IMG/VR virus record: IMGVR_UViG_3300008110_000075
Location: 1-64,000 of that record
DNA length: 64,000 nt
Strand: one strand, 5' to 3'
Origin: a virus
Below are positions 33,470 to 43,031 of this stretch, piece by piece. A program made the translations under genes and the position numbers. Under the pieces are notes generated by a model. It did no database searches, was not told the DNA's origin, and saw only the letters and a list, made by a program, of their open reading frames with translations. Numbering within the stretch: position 1 is the stretch's first letter; each line of letters opens with the position of its first letter.

Positions 33470-36093
33470 TAATTAAGAAGGTTTTCAAGTTCATTTATTT
33501 GTTTTTCGATATCTGATATAAATACTTGTTGCTCTTTAATACCTTCAATCAAAACGGCGTTCATTCTATTATATTCAACAGTATAAAAACCATCAGAACC
33601 GATTTTAACTACTGTCGGGAAAAATTCTTTAACATTTTGAGCTATCAGACCAATCGAGTGAAGCTTGTTATTGTTTAATCTTTTAATGTAATCGCTTTTC
33701 GTCAACTTTTCATTCCAATCGTATTCTACGACTCTAAGTTCAAGAATTTTTTCAAGTGTATTATCAAGTGATTTAACATTATATTTGACTCTTCTATCAG
33801 AGCAGCTGCCCCCGTATGTAAAATAACCATTGAAGTTAGTAGAACCATAATACAAATATGTAACACCAATCGTAATTGAACCATAGGTCCACTGAAATGT
33901 TGAGTTTTGACAAGTTGTAACATCTGAAGCGAGTTGGATGCTAAAATTTGCTTGCCAGTTAATATCTTGGGAATAAACTGTTCTGTTTTGACATGCCCCC
34001 GCGTTTACACAAATGGCGTAATAAGAATCACCACATAGATTCTGAACAAAACAAGAGGTGAACGAGCCAGGTCCTGTTGCACCTTGTGCACCTTGGGCTC
34101 CTTGTCCTCCCGTAGGACCCGTAGGACCCGTAGGACCACCCGACCCTTGTGCACCTTGGTTACCCGTAGGACCAGTAGGACCACCTGGTCCTTGTGCACC
34201 TTGGTTACCTTGAGGTCCTGTTACACCTGGTGCACCTTGAGCACCTTGACCTCCGTTTGGACCTTTCGGTCCAGCAGCTCCTTGCGCCCCTTGGCTACCC
34301 GTAGCACCCCCACCACCTTGAGGACCTTGAGCACCTTGAGCACCCTGACCTCCTGTTCCACCTTGTGGTCCTGGAGCACCTTGAGCACCTTGATTTCCTG
34401 TTGCTCCTTGTGCACCTGGATGACCTGTAGCACCCTTACCACCCTGTGAACCCTGAGCACCTGTTGCTCCCTGAGGACCAATTGCACCTGTATTACCCCC
34501 TGCACCTTGTGCACCTTGTGGTCCTGTGGCACCTTGTGCTCCTGGATGTCCTGTTCCTCCACCAGAACCTGTTGGACCTTGTGGTCCTGTGGCTCCCTGT
34601 GCTCCTGGATGTCCTGTTCCTCCACCTGAACCTTGAGGACCTTGTGGTCCTGTGGCTCCTTGTGCTCCTGGATGTCCTGTTCCTCCACCCGAACCTGTTG
34701 GACCTTGTGGTCCTGTGGCTCCTTGTGCTCCTGTATGACCAACGGCACCTTGAGCACCTTGAGGTCCTGTTGGTCCTGTTGCTCCTTGAGCTCCTGGATG
34801 TCCTGTGGCTCCTTGAGCACCCGTCGAACCTGCATTACCTGTAGCACCTTGAGCACCAGGGTGACCTGTGTTTCCTGTTGGCCCCTGTGCACCTTGTGGT
34901 CCTGTAGCACCTTGAGCACCCGCATGACCCGTCGCACCTTGTGCCCCAGTAGAACCAGCATTCCCCGTAGCACCTTGTGCACCTGGATGACCTGTATTTC
35001 CTGTTGGTCCCTGTGCTCCTTGTGGTCCTGTAGCACCCTGAGCACCAGCATGACCCGTCGCACCTTGTGGTCCTTGAGCCCCTTGAGGACCTGTAGCACC
35101 TTGAGGTCCTACTGCACCTGTAGAACCTGTAGGTCCTTGTGCACCTGTATTACCTGTGGCTCCTTGTGGGCCAACATTTCCTTGTGCTCCTGTATTACCT
35201 TGTGCTCCTGTGTTACCTGTGGCTCCTTGTGGTCCTACGTTACCTGTAGCCCCGGTAGCTCCCTGAGCCCCTGTGTTACCTGTGGCCCCTTGTGGTCCAA
35301 CATTTCCTTGTGCTCCTGTATTACCTTGTGCTCCTGTATTACCTGTGGCCCCTTGTGGACCAACATTTCCTTGTGCTCCTGTATTACCTTGTGCTCCTGT
35401 GTTACCTGTAGCTCCTTGAGCACCTGTATGACCCTGTGCACCTGTATTTCCTTGTGCTCCTGTATTACCTGTGGCCCCTTGTGGTCCAACATTTCCTTGA
35501 GCTCCCGTGTTACCTTGCGCTCCTGTGTTACCTGTGGCTCCTTGTGCACCTGTATTACCCTGTGCACCTGTATTTCCTTGTGCACCGGTATTTCCCGTGG
35601 CTCCTTGTGCACCTGTATTACCCTGTGCACCCTGGGTTGTGCCTTTAGCACCCTGTGCCCCTTGGGGTCCAACCTGACCTTGTGCACCTGTATCACCTTG
35701 TGCACCTTGTATTCCTTGTAACCCTTGTGCACCCAAATTTCCCTGTGCACCCGTATCACCCTGTGCACCTGTATTGCCCTGCGCACCTTGGTGACCCTGA
35801 GCCCCTTGAGCTCCTGCAATACCTGTGGTTGGTCCAATCCAATCCAAAGTTCCATCAATTACTTGAACTGAGTCAATAGCAAAATAATCAGAAACATTAA
35901 GCGTTACAACACCAATTGTTTGGCTAGAACGGTCAATAACTAATTGATTAGTAACTGATGCTGAGCTAAGATTAATCTTACCCGTTGGCACAACTCTCCA
36001 AACACTTGTTCCACTGTTAACCCAATTTATATAAGGGACTCTGTCTGGTGTTCTAGAAATGGAATTACTCGGAACTATTAAAATATCACCCAT
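33469..36093 (-). CDS. Collagen-like tail fibre with extra domain and S74 chaperone end (3)
   Basis: 874 residues, first of the three. Head about 1-90 ([15 protein letters not shown]), Gly-X-Y region rich in [12 protein letters not shown], then an additional Cys-containing beta domain of about 75 residues ([20 protein letters not shown]...) not found in the other two, then S74 end [20 protein letters not shown] and [16 protein letters not shown]. The extra domain is a candidate receptor-binding tip. A TATTTATATAAATA element lies about 19 nt upstream of the start and would drive all three genes. Confidence 0.88.
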   Translation of the reverse strand: MGDILIVPSNSISRTPDRVPYINWVNSGTSVWRVVPTGKINLSSASVTNQLVIDRSSQTIGVVTLNVSDYFAIDSVQVIDGTLDWIGPTTGIAGAQGAQGHQGAQGNTGAQGDTGAQGNLGAQGLQGIQGAQGDTGAQGQVGPQGAQGAKGTTQGAQGNTGAQGATGNTGAQGNTGAQGNTGAQGATGNTGAQGNTGAQGNVGPQGATGNTGAQGNTGAQGHTGAQGATGNTGAQGNTGAQGNVGPQGATGNTGAQGNTGAQGNVGPQGATGNTGAQGATGATGNVGPQGATGNTGAQGNTGAQGNVGPQGATGNTGAQGPTGSTGAVGPQGATGPQGAQGPQGATGHAGAQGATGPQGAQGPTGNTGHPGAQGATGNAGSTGAQGATGHAGAQGATGPQGAQGPTGNTGHPGAQGATGNAGSTGAQGATGHPGAQGATGPTGPQGAQGAVGHTGAQGATGPQGPTGSGGGTGHPGAQGATGPQGPQGSGGGTGHPGAQGATGPQGPTGSGGGTGHPGAQGATGPQGAQGAGGNTGAIGPQGATGAQGSQGGKGATGHPGAQGATGNQGAQGAPGPQGGTGGQGAQGAQGPQGGGGATGSQGAQGAAGPKGPNGGQGAQGAPGVTGPQGNQGAQGPGGPTGPTGNQGAQGSGGPTGPTGPTGGQGAQGAQGATGPGSFTSCFVQNLCGDSYYAICVNAGACQNRTVYSQDINWQANFSIQLASDVTTCQNSTFQWTYGSITIGVTYLYYGSTNFNGYFTYGGSCSDRRVKYNVKSLDNTLEKILELRVVEYDWNEKLTKSDYIKRLNNNKLHSIGLIAQNVKEFFPTVVKIGSDGFYTVEYNRMNAVLIEGIKEQQVFISDIEKQINELENLLN

Positions 36094-36112
36094 GAATGTT
36101 TTTTTCTATTTA

Positions 36113-36120
36113 TATAAATA
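36113..36120 (-). promoter_or_regulatory. TATTTATA box upstream of fibre operon
   Basis: Minus strand TATTTATATAAATA about 19-25 nt before the ATG at 36093; longer spacing than the tight boxes. Confidence 0.45.
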
Positions 36121-36193
36121 CAAGTTGAATAGAATTTGTATTCATTTTTATTTTGGAAAATTTTATAATTGACACTATTATAATTATTAATTT

Positions 36194-36907
36194 ATGACAT
36201 TAAAAAAAATAGGTAGCAAATCTTACGTTGTAAACTTACTTTCAGACTACATTCTTTCTGAGATATCAACTGAAGAGAACTCAATAATAAAAGTAATCGA
36301 CTGTGGTAATTTTTTTGTTATCAAAGGAAAAACCACTTCAAAAGAAGTTTTATTTTTACCAAACATAATTTCTAAATTTAATGAGAGATTCGAAATACCC
36401 TCTAAACTCACCCATACAATTGACTTAATTGAATATGATTCTGATTTACCTGATGTAAAGTCAATTTCCCACACATACCACAGTAATACCTCCAACTGTT
36501 CATATAATCAAACCGAAATCGAAAAAAATGAGATTTCCGAAGAAACTGATGAATTAGTATACGTTTCTTCATTTCCCCACGGTTATTCCCTAACTCAGGG
36601 TAGATTACTTTATTATTATGGGAAAAAAATATTCTACAACATTCCATCCAATTACCTTGTCACGAGTTTGGAATTTCATCTAACAAATGAGAGAAATGAT
36701 GAAAATGAATTTGGATTCAGCGTTTACGATGGATTTTACAAAACAAAGGATGAAGTGCTTCGTTCTGCGGTCTTAGATATATTTGATTTCAATATGGAGC
36801 CAATCGCCAAAGAAATAAAAAAAGTGGATTGGAGTATCGAACTCACAGACCCACTTTACGAATATGATTTTTTGAAAGAAAAGGTTGAGGGATTTATTAT
36901 TATATAA
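36194..36907 (+). CDS. Hypothetical protein (237 aa)
   Basis: MTLKKIGSKSYVVNLLSDYI then IIKVIDCGNFFVIKGKTTSK, a layout loosely like the N-terminal repeat of S-adenosylmethionine synthetase (helix, then strand with G-T-T-S), but no catalytic motifs are clear. The rest is acidic. Function unknown. Convergent with the glutaredoxin gene (8-nt overlap). Confidence 0.55.
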   Translation: MTLKKIGSKSYVVNLLSDYILSEISTEENSIIKVIDCGNFFVIKGKTTSKEVLFLPNIISKFNERFEIPSKLTHTIDLIEYDSDLPDVKSISHTYHSNTSNCSYNQTEIEKNEISEETDELVYVSSFPHGYSLTQGRLLYYYGKKIFYNIPSNYLVTSLEFHLTNERNDENEFGFSVYDGFYKTKDEVLRSAVLDIFDFNMEPIAKEIKKVDWSIELTDPLYEYDFLKEKVEGFIII

Positions 36908-37199
36908 TACCTAATTTTTTTCTGTGTCCTTGTATAATTTGAATTGCCTCAGTTAATTCATTATAATTTCTTTCTGGAGCATATAAATGAGGTTCATAAT
37001 CTTTATCGTCACCTTCGATAATCATCAAAGCTGGAACCATGTCATTTTCCGTCACTTCAGAATACATATTATATTCTTTGGAATACTCATCGATGTCTCG
37101 TTCAAAGAAGTCTATGTTTTCGGTTCTCAACATTTTTTTGAATTCATCACAATGAGGACATCCTTTCATTGTGTATACTATAACGTTTAAATTTTTCAT
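36900..37199 (-). CDS. Glutaredoxin-like protein
   Basis: 99 residues. VIVYTMKGCPHCDEFKKML has the CPHC active site after the first strand, and NDMVPALMI supplies the cis-Pro. Thiol-disulfide exchange, possibly as electron donor for ribonucleotide reductase. Follows the thioredoxin gene by one base. Confidence 0.88.
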   Translation of the reverse strand: MKNLNVIVYTMKGCPHCDEFKKMLRTENIDFFERDIDEYSKEYNMYSEVTENDMVPALMIIEGDDKDYEPHLYAPERNYNELTEAIQIIQGHRKKLGII

Positions 37200-37200
37200 T

Positions 37201-37524
37201 TTAATCTAAAAGATTTAATACTTCGGGTGCAGTCATGACACCAGGTTTAGAAAACACCTCTTTACCTTCTTTAAATATTTTAATTGTTGGAACACTTCTG
37301 ATTTGAAGTTCGTTTACGACATACTCTCTATCGGAATCAATATCCAACTTATAGATTGAATACTTGGGTGAACTTGTTGACTCACTAATCAGGGATTCGT
37401 TCACCTTTTCGAGATTGTATAACATTATTTTACAAGGTCCGCACCATGTTGCAAACAAATCCAATACAAAATTTTCTCCGTTGTTAATTTTTTGTTTAAG
37501 TTGTTCCGTTGTTATCTGTTCCAT
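37201..37524 (-). CDS. Thioredoxin
   Basis: 107 residues. LDLFATWCGPCKIML has the canonical WCGPCK site, VPTIKIFKEGKEV the cis-Pro loop. Length fits thioredoxin. Overlaps the upstream gene by 29 nt. Likely reduces phage or host ribonucleotide reductase or assists as a polymerase factor. Confidence 0.93.
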   Translation of the reverse strand: MEQITTEQLKQKINNGENFVLDLFATWCGPCKIMLYNLEKVNESLISESTSSPKYSIYKLDIDSDREYVVNELQIRSVPTIKIFKEGKEVFSKPGVMTAPEVLNLLD

Positions 37525-37855
37525 CTTTGAAGGGTTTTAAAAGTTGAGTTGTTAAAAAAACAAGTTCTTTAAATTGTTCAGGTTTATAATAAATAGTGAG
37601 TCCAAACTCATCTTCTCCATTTACGTTTATTGTATTAACTTGAAGATAGAACTTTTGAGCTGTTTCGTAAATGACTTCCTCCCATTTAGCTTTGCCTCGG
37701 TTGGAAACTACTCCTCTCTCATAAACTCTCTTAAGTTTTTTTTCATCCAAATACTTGATTAAATCATCTGGATATCTGTGAAAATCCAAAAGGGAAAAAA
37801 TACCTTCTTTTTTTTCTAATTGATTAATAAAATCTGGTTTACCTAAAAATCCCAT
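37496..37855 (-). CDS. Hypothetical protein (119 aa)
   Basis: MGFLGKPDFINQLEKKEGIF..., with a strand-rich second half (FYLQVNTINVNGEDEFGLTI). No family recognised. Overlaps both neighbours. Confidence 0.6.
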   Translation of the reverse strand: MGFLGKPDFINQLEKKEGIFSLLDFHRYPDDLIKYLDEKKLKRVYERGVVSNRGKAKWEEVIYETAQKFYLQVNTINVNGEDEFGLTIYYKPEQFKELVFLTTQLLKPFKDGTDNNGTT

Positions 37856-39456
37856 GTGTAATAATTGTTTGTTGTTTTTCTCTCAGTCCAAATCAAGTTT
37901 CCATCATCATCAAAATGAGAACCTGAGGAAAGTTTGATTCCGTTGTTACAAACTTTTTCTATCGAGACTGTTTCGAATTTTTTATCCTCAAAGCAAGATA
38001 AGACAACTTCATCTAATTTCAATAGAACCTTACTCCAAGATGAATCAAGTTTTTGATTGAATTTTCCTAAAGTTTGAACTCTATCCACATGTATTTTGTC
38101 TATATTTTTCAGAAAAACAATTCTATATTCAATCGTTGCTCTTTCTGTGGAATCAATTGAATTTTTTCTAAGTGAAATTATCATGGAACCCGCTTTACCA
38201 ATATATCCTTTTACACAGTTGGATTGATTAAAACTTTCATGATTATATTCTTCACTAGTTTTCAATAAGACAGGAAAAAAATCATCTAAAGGTTTTTCGA
38301 TTCTGTCATAAAAATACTCAGGATAAAGTCTTATGTAAGACCCTTTACGATAATGGTCCAATTTATCAGTCCAATCCAAGTGTTCTGCTTGGAATTTATT
38401 GTAATCATTACCATCAGTCGTCCACCTTGTTTCAGTCTCACCGAATTCTTTTAAGGAAGTGTAGGTTCTTACATGGTCATTAAATGTCCAATTGTTCATT
38501 GTGTCATTGAGAATCATTCCTTTAAAAACAGAATAAACTTTTTTCAATTCTTCGTTGGAAAGATAATTTTTGAAATTATCAGGTATTGATATGGATTTCC
38601 CTTGAGAACTTAGAATTTCTTTGATGATATCACCATCTTGATTTAACCAATCCTCTCCGAATAATTTCTTAGCACAAGTATAAAGTTCAACATTGAGAAA
38701 ATTTACTTCATGTAGATATTTTTTAAGTTTTTTTCCTTTAAAACTCCAAACTTGCATAAATGTATCAACAATTTTCTTGTCATTTTTTTTCAAGATTTTT
38801 CTGTAATCCTTACCCCACATGAAATTCACATAAATCCAAAAATTATTTGGATACTTGAAACCCTTTTTGTCCAAATAGAATTTCATTAATTTTTCATCAT
38901 TATCCAATTTATCCAAATTTAAATCTATTCTTTCGAAGAATTTATTAGCAACTTCGAAAATAACCTCAGATGAGTTGTCACAAAAATTGGAGAGATGATT
39001 TTTGATACTTGACAGTATAGAGGAAAAAGGGTTATTAGGAAAATAATTTCTTCGTATGGATTTAGTGAATTTTTTTTTCTTTTGGTAATTGTGCAAATAT
39101 CCTCTATAAAAATCGCCCGTCTTTTTGTTTACGGTTAGAAATTCAACATTTTTAGAGACTTTGAACCATGGCTTCCCAACCCCTCTGGCCTTTCCACCAT
39201 AGAAAAATTTCAAGGATAATTTATCATCTTTTTCTTCAATTACAATCATACTGTAATACCTGTTTACAGCATAGATGGGGTTGGCAAAATTCTTTACGAA
39301 TGTTTCCTCATCGTGAAATTTGTTTTCAATTACGAATAAAGGATGTCTCAAGTCCTCTGTTTCTCCAAAAACTATATTCCTCTCATTCAAAGATGAGTGG
39401 TCTCTATATTTTTCAGAAATGAATTTTGTAAAATTTACTTTATAGATTTCAGTCAT
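37843..39456 (-). CDS. PcfJ-like protein
   Basis: 537 residues. The C-terminal third contains SFNQSNCVKGYIGKAGSMII then SLRK, the CV..Y......I.SLR pattern of PcfJ-like proteins known from mobile elements and phages. The N-terminal part is basic and helical. The N-terminus (MTEIYKVNFTKFISEKYRDH) also contains FISE before K, but its TATATTTG promoter looks early, so I do not count it as a leader protein. Function of PcfJ is unknown. Confidence 0.65.
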   Translation of the reverse strand: MTEIYKVNFTKFISEKYRDHSSLNERNIVFGETEDLRHPLFVIENKFHDEETFVKNFANPIYAVNRYYSMIVIEEKDDKLSLKFFYGGKARGVGKPWFKVSKNVEFLTVNKKTGDFYRGYLHNYQKKKKFTKSIRRNYFPNNPFSSILSSIKNHLSNFCDNSSEVIFEVANKFFERIDLNLDKLDNDEKLMKFYLDKKGFKYPNNFWIYVNFMWGKDYRKILKKNDKKIVDTFMQVWSFKGKKLKKYLHEVNFLNVELYTCAKKLFGEDWLNQDGDIIKEILSSQGKSISIPDNFKNYLSNEELKKVYSVFKGMILNDTMNNWTFNDHVRTYTSLKEFGETETRWTTDGNDYNKFQAEHLDWTDKLDHYRKGSYIRLYPEYFYDRIEKPLDDFFPVLLKTSEEYNHESFNQSNCVKGYIGKAGSMIISLRKNSIDSTERATIEYRIVFLKNIDKIHVDRVQTLGKFNQKLDSSWSKVLLKLDEVVLSCFEDKKFETVSIEKVCNNGIKLSSGSHFDDDGNLIWTERKTTNNYYTWDF

Positions 39457-39463
39457 TAGTATA

Positions 39464-39471
39464 CAAATATA
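39464..39471 (-). promoter_or_regulatory. TATATTTG element close to start codon
   Basis: Bacteroidota-type -7 box ending 7 nt before the ATG at 39456, so the transcript would be nearly leaderless. Confidence 0.55.
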
Positions 39472-39473
39472 AT

Positions 39474-39500
39474 AAAAAAAGAAGGGAGAAAACTCCCTTC
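39474..39500 (-). terminator. Intrinsic terminator
   Basis: GAAGGGAG-TTTT-CTCCCTTC then T7 on the minus strand; ends the DUF932 gene. Confidence 0.88.
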
Positions 39501-39505
39501 AAAAA

Positions 39506-40261
39506 TTAACCACAATATGATTCAGCCAATTCCCAAAGACCGGTGTTGATTTTATTAATGGTTTGGAAGTTTTTCAATTCCTTCATTGTAACCAAACGAC
39601 CTCTCTTGGATTGATATTTAGTTCCACCACGGACAAATTTTTCTTGAATCACATTAAAGACTTTCCAAACAGAATTACCGCTATCAGCATCTCTCTCGGG
39701 ACGAAGTAATTCTTCAACGTTTATTGAGGTAGGAACTGAACCTTTTTCCCAACGAAGGAGGGATGCCTTATTCATCATATCAATTGTTCTTTCTTCGTTG
39801 AGTTCTGTCGTTTCCATACGACCTACAGCTCTTTGGATAAGTGGGAGACGGTCAGCGAACTCATCAGTGATTTGACGAACAACCCCCATGTCAACACGCA
39901 TATGTTTAACAGAAATACTGTCAGCAACTGATGTTGGAACAGTAAGACCATTTGAGCAAACCAAACGGAAAAGACCGGCGCTCACTGAAAAGGTGCTCAT
40001 GCCATTGTGTGAATTTCGAATCACTGCCTCAACCAATGAATCTCCGACTTGAGGTAATTCTCCATTTCTTAAACGTAGTTCGTGACTCGAAAAACGACCT
40101 TGACCTATTTGTTTTGCGGAATAGAGTCTCCAACCTTCACGGTCAAAATTTTCCAAAATTTCCATGGTTGGAACGAAGGTATACTTCTCAGACATTTTAG
40201 GGTCTGCACTTGTAGAGAAAACGGCGGGAACTGTGTTACGAATAGAATCGAGTGTAATCAT
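39506..40261 (-). CDS. DUF932 family protein
   Basis: 251 residues. LVEAVIRNSHNGMSTFSVSA then GLFRLVCSNGLTV is the core signature of the phage/plasmid DUF932 family; KHMRVDMGVVRQITDEFAD is also typical. Function unknown; usually an abundant early phage or plasmid protein. Monocistronic between TATCTTTG and a terminator. Confidence 0.9.
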   Translation of the reverse strand: MITLDSIRNTVPAVFSTSADPKMSEKYTFVPTMEILENFDREGWRLYSAKQIGQGRFSSHELRLRNGELPQVGDSLVEAVIRNSHNGMSTFSVSAGLFRLVCSNGLTVPTSVADSISVKHMRVDMGVVRQITDEFADRLPLIQRAVGRMETTELNEERTIDMMNKASLLRWEKGSVPTSINVEELLRPERDADSGNSVWKVFNVIQEKFVRGGTKYQSKRGRLVTMKELKNFQTINKINTGLWELAESYCG

Positions 40262-40279
40262 GTTTATTAATTTAGATTA

Positions 40280-40287
40280 CAAAGATA
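40280..40287 (-). promoter_or_regulatory. Bacteroidota-type -7 element TATCTTTG
   Basis: TATCTTTG 18 nt before the ATG at 40261; overlaps the end region of the upstream operon. Confidence 0.6.
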
Positions 40288-40311
40288 CAGTATTAATTTG
40301 AATTACAAAAA

Positions 40312-40590
40312 TTAATTTAAACAAACTAGACCAAATTTAGTCTTGAAGAAAGGTGCAAATAATTCTTTAGTTTCGATTGGTTTCTGATTAAGCTCTCTAC
40401 ACACGTCAATGAGTTGTTTCTGAGTTAAACTAACCTCTTTACCATTTTCGATATTATCAAAGGCTACCTCACGAATCTTTACATAAAATTCTTCTTCCTT
40501 GTCTTTTGGAATAAGATTAAATAAGTCTTTTGGATTTTCCTTGAAAAACTTGACGATGTTATTCATATATATGTCAACATCTACGCTCAT
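40312..40590 (-). CDS. Conserved small phage protein (92 aa)
   Basis: Starts at 40590 (MSVDVDIYMNNIVKFFKENP). It has DKEEEFYVKIREVAFDN and VSLTQKQLIDVCRELNQ, and ends TKFGLVCLN. The layout looks like a conserved helical phage protein; function unknown. A longer frame upstream is inside the WCT gene and is rejected. Confidence 0.65.
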   Translation of the reverse strand: MSVDVDIYMNNIVKFFKENPKDLFNLIPKDKEEEFYVKIREVAFDNIENGKEVSLTQKQLIDVCRELNQKPIETKELFAPFFKTKFGLVCLN

Positions 40591-40600
40591 AGTGAAATGA

Positions 40601-41923
40601 TTATTCCTCACCTTCCAAATCCCACATATTGTTACCCATGTCACTACCTTTTCTTTTGATACATTCAGGAACTTGACAATTGTCACTTCCTTTCAGATTA
40701 ATAAAGAAAAGACTCGGCATGTTACACACACATTCAGGGATAGAAGTAAGTTGTTTGTTATTAATAAGTGCTAAGAACTTCAACTTTGGTAATTCACAAA
40801 TTGAATCGGGCACAGTTTCAACACAATTATCAAGTAATATCATTCTCAAGTCTTTGAATCTAGAAATCGATTCAGGAATGTTAATAATAATATTATTTTT
40901 GTCTCTATTTTGGATTTGAAATTCAGTCAAGGTAGATGGTAAGTTATCTATCAAATCGTCTAAACCATAAAGGGCAATGAATTTTCCAATTGCACCATGA
41001 GAAAAACTATCAATAACAAGTTTTTCACCTCCAACAGTCAAACCTTTTGCAAATTCTGGTTTGAATAACGGTTTCAATTCAGACATTCTTCCATTGAGTA
41101 GCCCAACTAAATCTTGTTGACGGTCATCCTTGTCCATAAATTGATTGGATGGGAAATGGAATTGAAATCTTTCAACAGGTAAACCTGTTTCAGAGGCTTT
41201 GTTAGGGTCATTTGGATTGAACACAACATATAATGGACCGTCCTTAATATATCTATCAAACCAAGACAATCCAGGTGCAGAAGTGCACCATCTAGTCTCT
41301 CTATTATTTCCACCGTAAAAACATGCGGCTTCTTTTCCTGATAAACCCTTGTCTTCAATCTTAATCACTCTCCAATCTTCACCGTCATACATGAGTTCAG
41401 CACCAGGGTGAACTTCGGCAGTTTTTCTTTCTGCTTTAGTTGTTGTTGCCATCGTAAGGTCGAAGTCTTTAACTTCGTCATACAATTGGTCAGGAGTCAA
41501 CTTCATTATATCCCTTTTTTCCAAAGGAATACGTTTGTAAAATCTTCCGAATTTCTTCAAATCATCTGTAACCTTATACAGGTCTTCCAAGAATGTTTCC
41601 TTTACTTGAGCAAGTTCTCTTTCATAACCCGTATCACCAGGTTGTCTTTCAGTCTTAACGTTCAAGAAACTTTTGATGAGCCAGTTAACATACTTACCTG
41701 CCTTTATTTTTTCAAGTTCTTTGGAGTCTGCACTCTCAGGGTCAACGTTATTTAATTTAGTGGTAGGGTCTGCCTGCACCAATTTTAAAAATTCAGCCAC
41801 GGTCATCTTGGGCTTTTGTTTTTTTCCCTTCTTGTCTTCAGTAGGTTTTGTTAAAGCATTTCTCAAAATCTCAAATCTTGATTGCTCCAACAAAATATCT
41901 TTAAGTAATGATGTAAATTTCAT
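40601..41923 (-). CDS. Leader-bearing WCT-motif protein with leucine-rich repeats
   Basis: 440 residues. MKFTSLLKDILLE before Q is the leader. Residues about 195-250 hold AACFYGGNNRETRWCTSAPG, SWFDRYIKDGPLYVVFN (W212-C213-T214), the WCT motif. Residues about 320-430 form leucine-rich repeats (ISRFKDLRMILLDNC, ICELPKLKFLALINN, VCNMPSLFFINLKG) with conserved Cys in the P-x-x-I/V-C loops. Leucine-rich repeats bind proteins, so a targeting tail on an injected effector is plausible. Function unknown. Confidence 0.78.
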   Translation of the reverse strand: MKFTSLLKDILLEQSRFEILRNALTKPTEDKKGKKQKPKMTVAEFLKLVQADPTTKLNNVDPESADSKELEKIKAGKYVNWLIKSFLNVKTERQPGDTGYERELAQVKETFLEDLYKVTDDLKKFGRFYKRIPLEKRDIMKLTPDQLYDEVKDFDLTMATTTKAERKTAEVHPGAELMYDGEDWRVIKIEDKGLSGKEAACFYGGNNRETRWCTSAPGLSWFDRYIKDGPLYVVFNPNDPNKASETGLPVERFQFHFPSNQFMDKDDRQQDLVGLLNGRMSELKPLFKPEFAKGLTVGGEKLVIDSFSHGAIGKFIALYGLDDLIDNLPSTLTEFQIQNRDKNNIIINIPESISRFKDLRMILLDNCVETVPDSICELPKLKFLALINNKQLTSIPECVCNMPSLFFINLKGSDNCQVPECIKRKGSDMGNNMWDLEGEE

Positions 41924-41967
41924 CTACCACGAATTTATTAATAAATATATTGATTACACAAAAATAA

Positions 41968-42807
41968 CTAATAATTCAATATCAAGAGCTCTTCACCCAT
42001 ATTTTGTTTCGTCCCTTTTTTCGCAGCAGCTGCTTTAGCAAACTTCTTCTTTTCCCATCTGAATCTATCTGTTGAATACCATTGACTTAAAAGGTCAAAA
42101 TCGTAGTAAGATAAACTAAACTTACTTTGGACTGAATTCAACACATTTGCCAATCTTTCGTGGTCTGCTCTGTCGAAATCATGGTTGGAATAGTAATTTT
42201 CAGTTTTCCAATATGGTGGGTCCAAGTAAATATAAGTTGACGGGGAGTCGTATTTCTCTATAACCTTTTGGAAATCCATATTTTCAACATGAGTAATCTT
42301 ATTAAAGTGTTCGACCCATTTTGGATTAGATAGTTTGTCTCTGAAAGACAAATATTTTGAACGATACTTTCCCTTCAAATCTATAAAGTTAGAAGTTTCA
42401 GGTTTACTTCCACTGAACACTTGAGTGACAATGTAAACGTATTTTGCAGCAACTTCGTAGTCAGGGTAATTTATAGTAAATCCCGATGAAAATAATTCAG
42501 TTTGATACTCTCTGAATCTATCCTTGTAACTTATGTCTGTAACTAATTTACCAAACTCTTGAACCGGTATGGTGTCCAAAACTCTTTGGAGTTCAGCAGG
42601 ATTCTGAACACATTGAAATAGATTGTAGTTTAGTGGGTTGAAGTCATTGTAGACCACTCGTTTGAGGTTTGTGAATTTTTCTAAATTCATGTTGAAATAA
42701 CACCAAAACATTCCCCCGAATGTTTCGACATATGTTTCCATATCCTCAGGATAGTATTCGACTATCCATTTTCCAATTTTTGATTTTCCTCCGATATAAC
42801 TTAACAT
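41968..42807 (-). CDS. Dam-like DNA adenine methyltransferase (D12 class)
   Basis: 279 residues. MLSYIGGKSKIGKWIVEYYP (N-terminal GGK SAM motif), VETFGGMFWCYFN, VVYNDFNPLNYN and YIYLDPPYWKTENYY (catalytic DPPY) define the D12 alpha class. N6-adenine methylation of phage DNA. A TATATTTC element directly abuts the start. Confidence 0.92.
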   Translation of the reverse strand: MLSYIGGKSKIGKWIVEYYPEDMETYVETFGGMFWCYFNMNLEKFTNLKRVVYNDFNPLNYNLFQCVQNPAELQRVLDTIPVQEFGKLVTDISYKDRFREYQTELFSSGFTINYPDYEVAAKYVYIVTQVFSGSKPETSNFIDLKGKYRSKYLSFRDKLSNPKWVEHFNKITHVENMDFQKVIEKYDSPSTYIYLDPPYWKTENYYSNHDFDRADHERLANVLNSVQSKFSLSYYDFDLLSQWYSTDRFRWEKKKFAKAAAAKKGTKQNMGEELLILNY

Positions 42808-42843
42808 ATAAGAAATATAATAAAAAAAATCAAAAAAGCAAAT

Positions 42844-43020
42844 TTAGTTATAACAATTTTTGTAAGGTCTACATGAAGCTTTCTGAGTAAATCCCATATC
42901 TGAGCATGATGTAGATTTACAATATGATTTACTATATTTCCTTGGTTTCTTAAATTTCTTTTGTTCTTTCTCGTCCAAATATTGGTAAAGAACTCTTTTA
43001 ATAATTTGTTCCAAAATCAT
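42844..43020 (-). CDS. Small Cys-rich basic protein (58 aa)
   Basis: MILEQIIKRVLYQYLDEKEQ with a possible ILE leader before Q, then a basic, Cys-rich end: SKSYCKSTSCSDMGFTQKAS followed by CRPYKNCYN. That block looks like a conserved small phage motif. A TATTTATA box lies 3 nt before the start. Function unknown; likely virion-associated. Confidence 0.65.
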   Translation of the reverse strand: MILEQIIKRVLYQYLDEKEQKKFKKPRKYSKSYCKSTSCSDMGFTQKASCRPYKNCYN

Positions 43021-43023
43021 AAT

Positions 43024-43031
43024 TATAAATA
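43024..43031 (-). promoter_or_regulatory. TATTTATA box in a 10-bp divergent gap
   Basis: Box three bases before the ATG at 43020; its last base is the A of the opposite gene's ATG at 43031. Confidence 0.55.

Noticed and set aside
29000-35810. Dense short repeats that could look like a CRISPR or satellite array
   Set aside because: They lie in frame within three long Gly-X-Y coding sequences and have no spacer-repeat structure; the long frames on the opposite strand and other frames there are shadows of the triplet repeat.
37843-39456. PcfJ-like protein as a member of the leader set (FISE before K)
   Set aside because: The possible cleavage site is 16 residues in, the promoter is of the early class, and the N-terminus is not hydrophobic like the others; kept outside the set.
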